Part shown: positions 1 through 5,148 of the stretch, piece by piece | Layout: each line of letters begins with the position of its first letter | Position numbering within the stretch: the stretch's first letter is position 1 | Assembly: GCA_030049955.1 (NCBI GenBank) | Contig: JASIJX010000231.1 | Coordinates: 1-5,148, forward strand | Source: Acidobacteriaceae bacterium | GTDB taxonomy: Bacteria > Acidobacteriota > Terriglobia > Terriglobales > Acidobacteriaceae | Reading direction: 5' to 3' | Length of the DNA: 5,148 nt | The notes under the pieces: model-generated | Told to the model about the DNA's origin: nothing | Seen by the model: the letters and a program-made list of their open reading frames with translations, nothing else | The model's database searches: none | Position numbers and translations under genes: made by a program

Positions 1-1815
1 CGGAAGCAGGAGTCGGATCTGACTCTTGCCGCATCCGAGGTAGCCCAGGCCGCCGAGGCCGTGAAGGCGGGAGATAACCAGAAGGCTGCAGGGCTATATC
101 GGCAAGCCTGCGCCATGGAACCGCAGAACCCCAAGCTGGCCTATGAATTAGCGCTCGTTCTGGATAATCTGGGCGACCGGGCGGGCGAGCGGGCCGCGCT
201 GGAACAGGCCATCCAGGCCAATCCCCATTTTGTCCCGGCGCAGTACCAGCTCGGCTCCATGGATTTACAGGCCGGCGACAACGCCGGCGCCGAGCGGCAG
301 TTCCGGCTGACCGCCGAAGAGGCTCCGGACAATGCCCAGGCGTGGATCGGGCTGGCAGCTGCGTTGGGCGCTGAATCCCGCTTTGAAGAAGAGCGCAAGG
401 CCGCAGCCACTGCACTCCGGCTCGACCCGAACAACGAGGTGCGCCTCGACTATTTGCTCGGTAGCAGTCTTTATGCCGCTGGCCATTTCAAAGAAGCCGT
501 TGCGCCGCTCAAGAAAGCGGTTGGTCTTGATCCCCAGGAATTGCAAGCGCATCTGCTGCTGGGTGCGGCCCTTTCCCGACTCAGCCGCAACCAGGAAGCG
601 GCTTCCGAGTGGAGCGCGGCTCTGAAGATTGATCCTAGCTCGAAGGCCGCGCTCGACGGCCAGGCCCAAAGCCTGATCGCCGCCGGGGATTATGCATCGG
701 TGATCCGCAATTTGCAAAGCGTAGCGCGCGATGACAACCTGACTCTCGATCTGGCCGTCGCGTATAGAGACGCAGGAATGCTGGACGAAGCCGTGCAGAC
801 GCTGAAGCAAGGCCTGGACGCCGATCCCGGCTCCGACGCTTTGACCGCGACTCTGGTTTCTATTTACATGATTACCAACTACACGGCCGCGACCGAGTTG
901 GCCGAAAAGATCGTCGCTCAGAAACCCGACGATCTGGAAGCGCAGCGGATTTATTTGCGGACGCTGGTGGCCATCGACAGCAGTCGCGCCGTGCCACTCG
1001 GGCGCAAACTGCTGGCGCAGGCCCCGCACGATGCCGATTTGCTGAACATGAATGGCGAACTGGAGATGCAGGCAGGAGACGATCAGACCGCCCGCAAGCA
1101 TCTTGAAGAAGCGGTGGCGCTTGACCCCAACAGCCCCGATATCCGCGCGAACCTGGGCCTTGTTCTGATGCAGCTGAATGATCCCGCCGGCGCCAAGATT
1201 CAGTTTGAAAAGGCCCTCGCGCTGGACGAGGACGAACCGCGGGGCCATTACGATCTGGCCATGGCTCTGCGCACTCTGGGTGATACACAGGCGGCAAAGC
1301 AGCAGATAATGCTCTTCCAGCAAAAGAAGAAGCTGGAATCGGATCGGGCTGTTGCCGTATCCAAGGCGGCCCAAGCTAGGGACGCCGTGAAGGCGGGAGA
1401 TAACCAGAAGGCTGCGGGGCTCTATCGGGAGGCCTGCGCTGCCGAACCGCAGAACGCCGGGCTGGCCTACGAGTTGGCACTGGTACTAGACAACCTGGGC
1501 GACCGGGCGGGCGAGCGGGCCGCACTGGAACAGGCCATCAAGGCCAATCCCCGTTTTATCCCGGCGCAGTACAAGCTCGGCTACATGGACTTACAGGCCG
1601 GCGACAACGCCGGCGCCGAGCGGCAGTTCCGGCTGACCGCCGAAGAGGCCCCGGACAATGCGCAGGCGTGGATCGGGCTGGCTGTTGCGTTGGGCGCTGA
1701 ATCCCGCCTTCAAGAGGCGCGCAAGGCCGCGGACACCGCGCTCCAGCTCGACCCCAACAATGCAACCGCTCTCAATCTCACTCGGGAGTTGGCTGCCGGC
1801 CAGAATCAGCGCTAG
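1..1815 (+). CDS. Tetratricopeptide-repeat (TPR) array protein, 5'-truncated by the window edge
   Basis: The frame is open from base 1 and ends at TAG 1813-1815. The GTG at 61 is an internal valine, because the 20 codons before it align with the linker at 1327-1386. About 604 residues are visible, and the N-terminus and any signal peptide are missing. I count roughly sixteen 34-residue TPR units with the usual pattern (AGD/LGD at helix A, A-ALxxDPNN at the end of helix B): about twelve in 67-1270, then a charged, probably helical linker (about 1300-1386, rich in Q, K, E and A), then four more in 1387-1800. The last four units repeat the first four at 88% protein identity. TPR arrays bind peptides and assemble complexes; no catalytic motif is visible. 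The gene lies 31 bp upstream of a CRTAC1-like exported protein, so it may be that protein's scaffold or chaperone (inference). The TPR assignment is firm; the biological role is unknown. Confidence 0.93.
   Translation, partial: RKQESDLTLAASEVAQAAEAVKAGDNQKAAGLYRQACAMEPQNPKLAYELALVLDNLGDRAGERAALEQAIQANPHFVPAQYQLGSMDLQAGDNAGAERQFRLTAEEAPDNAQAWIGLAAALGAESRFEEERKAAATALRLDPNNEVRLDYLLGSSLYAAGHFKEAVAPLKKAVGLDPQELQAHLLLGAALSRLSRNQEAASEWSAALKIDPSSKAALDGQAQSLIAAGDYASVIRNLQSVARDDNLTLDLAVAYRDAGMLDEAVQTLKQGLDADPGSDALTATLVSIYMITNYTAATELAEKIVAQKPDDLEAQRIYLRTLVAIDSSRAVPLGRKLLAQAPHDADLLNMNGELEMQAGDDQTARKHLEEAVALDPNSPDIRANLGLVLMQLNDPAGAKIQFEKALALDEDEPRGHYDLAMALRTLGDTQAAKQQIMLFQQKKKLESDRAVAVSKAAQARDAVKAGDNQKAAGLYREACAAEPQNAGLAYELALVLDNLGDRAGERAALEQAIKANPRFIPAQYKLGYMDLQAGDNAGAERQFRLTAEEAPDNAQAWIGLAVALGAESRLQEARKAADTALQLDPNNATALNLTRELAAGQNQR
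61..435 (+). repeat. Long direct repeat inside the TPR gene, copy A
   Basis: This segment encodes four TPR units and recurs in frame at 1387-1761, an offset of 1326 bp or 442 codons. Hand alignment gives about 42 mismatches in 375 bases (about 89% identity) with no gaps. Bases 265-323 are identical to 1591-1649 (59 of 59). Similarity falls to roughly 70% in the 60 bases upstream and disappears after 435, where copy A continues into further TPRs. Confidence 0.9.
1387..1761 (+). repeat. Long direct repeat inside the TPR gene, copy B
   Basis: This is the partner of 61-435. At protein level 15 of about 125 residues differ, mostly conservatively (V/I, Q/K, H/R). The copy ends about 50 bases before the gene's stop codon and is followed by a short unrelated tail ending in GQNQR. 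Many third positions are shared, so the similarity is not just family-level constraint on TPR helices; duplication or gene conversion is the simplest explanation. Confidence 0.9.
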
Positions 1816-1831
1816 CGCCTCGGGAATCTTC

Positions 1832-1836
1832 GGGAG
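1832..1836 (+). promoter_or_regulatory. Ribosome binding site for the CRTAC1-like gene
   Basis: GGGAG lies 10 bases before ATG 1847 but only one base before ATG 1838. The spacing therefore favours 1847 as the start. The site falls in the short gap after the TPR stop codon at 1815, as expected for two genes on one mRNA. Confidence 0.5.
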
Positions 1837-1846
1837 AATGCCGTTC

Positions 1847-3613
1847 ATGAGGAACATCAGGGAGGCTAGTCTTTGGACGCGCCGCCAATTATTGAGGACC
1901 GCTCCCGCAGCCCTGGCGCCGGCGCTTCTCCCCCGCGGACTTGAGGCGGCGATGACGGCGCGAAAGACCGCGGCGCCCTTCTCCCGCTTTGTGGATATTG
2001 CCCAGGTTGCAGGACTCACATCAACGATCATCTACGGTGAGCCCGGCAGTTGCACCTACATCATCGAATCCATGGCCACCGGCTGTGCTTTTTTCGATTA
2101 CGACAACGATGGCTGGATGGATATTTTCATTCTCGGCGGGCGCACACTCAAGGGAACACCTTCCGGTTCAGGCAACCGGCTCTACCACAATAATCGCGAC
2201 GGCACATTTACAGATGTGACGGCCAAATCCGGACTGGCTGATCAAGACGGGGAACAGGGCTGGGCGCAGGGCGTCTGCGTCGGCGACTATAACAACGACG
2301 GCTGGGAGGATCTCTTCCTCACTTACTACGGCCAGAATCGGCTTTACCGCAACAACGGAGACGGCACCTTTACCAACGTGACCACCGAAGCCGGCCTGCT
2401 CTATCCCAAAACCCGCTATAGCACCGGCTGCACCTTCGTGGATTACAACCGCGACGGCCACCTCGATCTCTTTGTCTCCAACTATCTCGAGATCGATCTG
2501 GCCACCGCGCCCAAACCCTCGCTCGACGTGCCCAACTGTGAATACGCCGGCGTGGCCACCTTTTGCGGCCCGCGAGGACTGCCCGAGGGGCACCAATACC
2601 TCTACCGCAACAACGGCGACGGCACCTTCACCGACGTTTCCGAGGAGTCGGGCATTGCCGCCTTAAATGGATCGTATTGCCTGACGGCGGTGAGCTTCGA
2701 CGCCGACGAAGACGGATGGCCCGATATCTTCGTGGCCTGCGACATGACGCCTTCCCTCCTGCTGATGAACAACCACGACGGGACCTTCCGCGAGGAGGCC
2801 TTGTTTCGCGGCGTCGCTCTCAGCGGCGAAGGTCAAGAGGTGGGCGGAATGGGTGCGGGCGTGGGTGACTACAATCTCGACGGCCACACCGATATCGTGA
2901 AGACGCACTTCTATAACCAGGCCACAGGCCTCTACCGCAACAATGGCAAAGGCAACTTCGACGATGTGACTGTGGAGGCGGGTCTGAACAAGGAGACACG
3001 CTATGTCTGTTACGGAGCCGGCATCGTGGACTTGGACAACGACGGCTGGCCCGACATCCTGCTCACCTCAGGCGCCCTGTATCCGGAGGTAGCCCGCGTC
3101 TACCCACTCTTTCCGGTGCGCACTCCGTGCATCCTGTTTCGCAACCAGGGCGACGGGACCTTTGTTGAGATGGGCGCTGACGCCGGCCCCGGCATCGAAG
3201 CGGCGCATTGCAGCCGTGGCGCAGCCTTCGGCGACTTCGACAACGACGGCGATATGGATGTGCTCATCATGAACGTGAATGAGCCACCCACTTTGCTTCG
3301 AAACGACGCTCCTTCCGGCAACCACTGGATCAAGGTCCGCCTGGAGGGCGTCAAGAGCAACCGCAGCGCCATTGGTGCTCGCGTCGTACTGCGCTACGGT
3401 GGCAAGGTGCAGGTGCAGGAGGTCGTAAGCGGATGCAGCTTTCTCTCTTCCAACGATCCGCGCCTACACTTCGGACTTGGCGAAGTTATCTCTGCAGATA
3501 TTGAGGTTCGCTGGCCGTCGGGCCTGGTCGAGCATGTGCGCGGTGCGGCCGCCAACCAGTTGCTCACCTTGCGCGAGGGTGAGGGACAAGTCAAAGGCCG
3601 GCCATTCCGGTAA
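1847..3613 (+). CDS. CRTAC1-family exported protein: Tat signal, seven FG-GAP/VCBS blades, C-terminal ASPIC/UnbV domain
   Basis: 588 residues from ATG 1847. ATG 1838 is also possible, but the GGGAG site is then too close. The N-terminus has a twin-arginine signal (TRRQLLR, residues 11-17) and a short hydrophobic stretch ending near residue 35, which predicts Tat export in folded form. Seven calcium-loop motifs of the form DxDxDGxxD lie at about 84-92, 147-155, 199-207, 285-293, 341-349, 395-403 and 463-471. Most are followed by an LYRNNGDGTF-type segment. This matches a seven-bladed FG-GAP/VCBS propeller. Residues about 504-575 form an ASPIC/UnbV domain (NRSAIGARV, HFGLG, VRWPSG). A cysteine-bearing insert (NCEY...FCGPRG, 230-244) sits between blades 3 and 4. 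No catalytic site is known for this family; binding of a ligand or surface adhesion is plausible. The gene is probably cotranscribed with the TPR gene. Family assignment is firm, function is not. Confidence 0.95.
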   Translation: MRNIREASLWTRRQLLRTAPAALAPALLPRGLEAAMTARKTAAPFSRFVDIAQVAGLTSTIIYGEPGSCTYIIESMATGCAFFDYDNDGWMDIFILGGRTLKGTPSGSGNRLYHNNRDGTFTDVTAKSGLADQDGEQGWAQGVCVGDYNNDGWEDLFLTYYGQNRLYRNNGDGTFTNVTTEAGLLYPKTRYSTGCTFVDYNRDGHLDLFVSNYLEIDLATAPKPSLDVPNCEYAGVATFCGPRGLPEGHQYLYRNNGDGTFTDVSEESGIAALNGSYCLTAVSFDADEDGWPDIFVACDMTPSLLLMNNHDGTFREEALFRGVALSGEGQEVGGMGAGVGDYNLDGHTDIVKTHFYNQATGLYRNNGKGNFDDVTVEAGLNKETRYVCYGAGIVDLDNDGWPDILLTSGALYPEVARVYPLFPVRTPCILFRNQGDGTFVEMGADAGPGIEAAHCSRGAAFGDFDNDGDMDVLIMNVNEPPTLLRNDAPSGNHWIKVRLEGVKSNRSAIGARVVLRYGGKVQVQEVVSGCSFLSSNDPRLHFGLGEVISADIEVRWPSGLVEHVRGAAANQLLTLREGEGQVKGRPFR

Positions 3614-3646
3614 AGCGGCTTCTGCACACTGCGAGCCTGCCAGTAA

Positions 3647-3675
3647 AAGCAGATCAGGTAGGGAAAATCCTGCTT
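3647..3675 (+). terminator. Weak inverted repeat downstream of the CRTAC1-like gene
   Basis: AAGCAG (3647-3652) is the reverse complement of CTGCTT (3670-3675), with a 17-base loop. It begins 34 bases after the stop codon at 3613, where a terminator would be expected. The stem is short, the loop is long and no T-run follows, so this is only a tentative 3'-end structure. Confidence 0.2.
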
Positions 3676-3737
3676 GCCGGTTTATTGGTACAGCATTGCG
3701 CGCGCGATTCACTTGCACAGGGAGACAAATAGCATGA

Positions 3738-3780
3738 CAACCCCTCAACGCTTCAACCTTGAACCCTTCAACCCCTGAAC
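3738..3780 (+). repeat. Short degenerate tandem repeat, unit about 8 bp
   Basis: Units start at 3738, 3746, 3754, 3761, 3769 and 3777: CAACCCCT, CAACGCTT, CAACCTT, GAACCCTT, CAACCCCT and a partial GAAC. The consensus is roughly SAACCCYT. Units 1 and 5 are identical and one unit is a base short. The array lies between genes and encodes nothing evident; it may be a slippage-prone microsatellite. Confidence 0.7.
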
Positions 3781-3891
3781 ACTGGAGAACGCGGGCAACA
3801 CTTCTTTCAATCTATCCGACAAAATACAGTTCACTTTTGATCAGCGCAAGGACCTGGTCTGTTCGCAAAAGAGGGAAACCTCACGGGCCCT

Positions 3892-3919
3892 TTGCCATCG
3901 ATCCAGTTCCTGATGGCAA
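3892..3919 (-). terminator. Hairpin downstream of the sulfatase gene, possible 3'-end structure
   Basis: TTGCCATC (3892-3899) and GATGGCAA (3912-3919) are perfect 8-base reverse complements around a 12-base loop. Reading along the minus strand, the hairpin begins 47 bases past the sulfatase stop codon. No T-run follows on either strand, so it is not a textbook intrinsic terminator. It could be a transcript-stabilising 3' hairpin or chance. Confidence 0.35.
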
Positions 3920-3966
3920 CATGCGCCCCTTCGGAGCAATTCCTTCGGCGGACTGATTGCGGCGTC

Positions 3967-5148
3967 TCATTTGGGGCGGGTCGCGTCGACCATCGTCAGA
4001 CCCGTCGAATAATCAAGCTCGCGAGGTAGATATCCGTCATTCTCGCGCTGGCGCGTCATACCATCATTTTTCCAGGTTTCAGGAAAGTCCATGCGCCAGG
4101 ATCGCCTGCCCCAGTAGTAGCCGCGGAATGGGTCCCGCGATACATCCATCCAATTCAATAGTCTGTCGTGGAGGTCATTGCGAATCGAAGCGTGCTCCTG
4201 GGAGTGAATGAGATTGTTCATCTCCGCAGGATCGTTCTCGAGATCATAAAGCTCATCCGTCACCATCAGATTGACAGCAAGCTTATAGCGGCCATCGCAA
4301 ATGCACCGGATCGGCTGGAACGCCCCGAAACCATCATGGTCAACCTCATAGCGCCCGAATTCGATAAATACTTCCTTCCGACTCGGTGTTTCTGGATTTT
4401 TGATCGTGGCCAACATGCTGCCACCTTCGACCGTCTTCGGAACCTCGAAACCAAAAAATTCCATGCAAGTGCCGGCGAGATCAATATGAGATACCAGGCT
4501 TTTGGAAACCACATTCGACGGAGCATGACCTGGCCATCTCACGAGGAACGGAATGTTTGTAATCTCTTCGTACATCGCTGGACCTTTGTCTAAGAGCCGG
4601 TGCGACTCCAAAAACACTCCGTGATCTGCTGTATAAATCACCAGAGCATTGGGCGCGTACTTGTCTATCTGATCCAAAATCCTGCCAATTTCGTGATCGA
4701 TGAAAGTATGCGCGCCAAAATACTGGTCAGCGCGAATCGGAAGTTGCTGCTTGTTCAAGCTTCCGCCAGCCCAGATTCGTTGTTCTACCGGCTTGTCTGC
4801 CAAATCGTCGTTCACATTGGGACTGCTTGGAAAAACATAGTCCTTATACATTTCTGTATATTCAAGCGGACATAACCATGGATGATGCGGCTCATCAAAA
4901 GCAACGGCGAGGAAGAAGTCCTCCTGCTTGTGTTTTGCGAGAAAGTCTACTGCGCGGTTAGTCACGCGGTGTCCGTAACACATGTCCGCCGTCCAGCTAC
5001 CATCTAAGCCCGACGCCGGCTGTCGAGAGCGCATCCGGTCTCGCGGAGAGAGCTCGCTCAGGTAGGTCCTCATGTCATACCAGTAATCAGGATCCCATCC
5101 CGGCGCTGGAATGCCGGTATCGAAATAATCGGTTCCCGAAAGATGCCA
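3967..5148 (-). CDS. Sulfatase (type I, alkaline-phosphatase fold), N-terminus cut by the window end
   Basis: The minus-strand frame is open to base 5148 and stops at TGA (complement of 3967-3969). ATG at 5073 is internal: the 25 codons before it read WHLSGTDYFDTG..., the conserved sulfatase stretch that normally follows a Gly-Lys. The visible part is 393 residues; family members of about 500 residues suggest roughly 100 are missing, including the C/S-x-P-x-R motif whose Cys or Ser becomes formylglycine. Active-site elements seen: WH at visible residues 1-2, DEPHHPW (85-91), TADHG with the metal-binding Asp-His pair (173-177), and ESH...DKG with the likely catalytic lysine (182-189). A C-terminal subdomain contains ELYDLENDP. 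The enzyme hydrolyses sulfate esters, probably outside the cytoplasm; substrate unknown. The tail (GYYWGRRSWR, then MTRQREN) resembles YidJ-type sulfatases from memory, low certainty. G+C is lower than in the neighbouring genes. No maturation enzyme is in the window. Confidence 0.94.
   Translation of the reverse strand, partial: WHLSGTDYFDTGIPAPGWDPDYWYDMRTYLSELSPRDRMRSRQPASGLDGSWTADMCYGHRVTNRAVDFLAKHKQEDFFLAVAFDEPHHPWLCPLEYTEMYKDYVFPSSPNVNDDLADKPVEQRIWAGGSLNKQQLPIRADQYFGAHTFIDHEIGRILDQIDKYAPNALVIYTADHGVFLESHRLLDKGPAMYEEITNIPFLVRWPGHAPSNVVSKSLVSHIDLAGTCMEFFGFEVPKTVEGGSMLATIKNPETPSRKEVFIEFGRYEVDHDGFGAFQPIRCICDGRYKLAVNLMVTDELYDLENDPAEMNNLIHSQEHASIRNDLHDRLLNWMDVSRDPFRGYYWGRRSWRMDFPETWKNDGMTRQRENDGYLPRELDYSTGLTMVDATRPK

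Larger units (their letters stand above)
3614..3966. other. Intergenic region between convergent genes, no convincing gene
   Basis: This 353-bp gap separates the stop codons of the CRTAC1-like gene (+) and the sulfatase (-). The open frames here are short, lack a ribosome site and show no recognisable protein family. It contains a weak inverted repeat at 3647-3675, a degenerate 8-bp tandem repeat at 3738-3780 and a clearer hairpin at 3892-3919. G+C falls across it towards the sulfatase side. Confidence 0.7.

Noticed and set aside
61..63. GTG at 61 as the TPR gene start
   Set aside because: The frame is open to base 1, and the 20 upstream codons align with the linker before copy B, so the coding region continues upstream.
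265..1374. 369-codon open frame on the minus strand opposite the TPR gene
   Set aside because: The TPR frame explains this region fully through periodic TPR motifs. The antisense frame has no recognisable domain, and its C-terminal peptide reappears opposite the second repeat copy, as expected for a shadow of duplicated coding sequence.
1658..1846. Upstream extension of the CRTAC1-like frame to ATG 1658
   Set aside because: It lies almost entirely inside the TPR gene's last repeat. The same out-of-frame peptide (RRGSGW.LRWALNPA) is seen in copy A at about 335, so it is a shadow. The signal peptide and ribosome site fit a start at 1847.
3779..3910. Protein-like stretch reading NTSFNLSDKIQFTFDQRK in another plus-strand frame
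   Set aside because: It has no ATG or GTG start, is under 45 codons, and is bounded by stops. It could be a gene remnant, but I cannot link it to any family.
3759..3956. 65-codon plus-strand open frame in the intergenic gap
   Set aside because: It starts with TTG inside the tandem repeat, has no ribosome site and matches no family I recognise.
4168..4875. Plus-strand open frames of 141 and 91 codons opposite the sulfatase
   Set aside because: They are antisense to strongly conserved sulfatase motifs and have no domain of their own.
5071..5073. ATG (minus strand) at 5073 as the sulfatase start
   Set aside because: The preceding in-frame codons encode the conserved WHLSG active-site segment, so the true start lies beyond the window.

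Overview
The window (5148 bp) looks like accessory chromosome from a heterotrophic bacterium, most likely Acidobacteriota. That guess rests on gene content: a large TPR protein directly followed by a CRTAC1-type FG-GAP/ASPIC-UnbV protein, next to a sulfatase. This combination is familiar from Solibacter-like acidobacteria and also occurs in planctomycetes and verrucomicrobia. There is no rRNA or housekeeping marker to settle it.

Layout. Positions 1-1815 (+) are the 3' part of a gene for a TPR-array protein whose start lies upstream of the window. Thirty-one bases later begins a 588-residue Tat-type exported protein (1847-3613, +) with seven calcium-binding blade motifs and a C-terminal ASPIC/UnbV domain. 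The two genes are almost certainly one transcription unit. Positions 3614-3966 carry no convincing gene; they hold a short 8-bp tandem repeat and two inverted repeats, one good and one weak. Positions 3967-5148 (-) are the C-terminal three quarters or so of a sulfatase, convergent with the other two genes and cut by the window end.

Working together (inference): the TPR protein is a candidate scaffold or chaperone for the propeller protein, which is predicted to leave the cytoplasm folded. The sulfatase would desulfate a sulfated glycan or small sulfate ester, but it has its own transcript and noticeably lower G+C, so a functional link to the pair is not shown.

The most distinctive feature is a long in-frame duplication inside the TPR gene. 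About 375 bp recur 1326 bp downstream at about 89% nucleotide identity, including a tract of 59 identical bases. I see no CRISPR array, tRNA, insertion sequence or clearly new defence or biosynthetic system.
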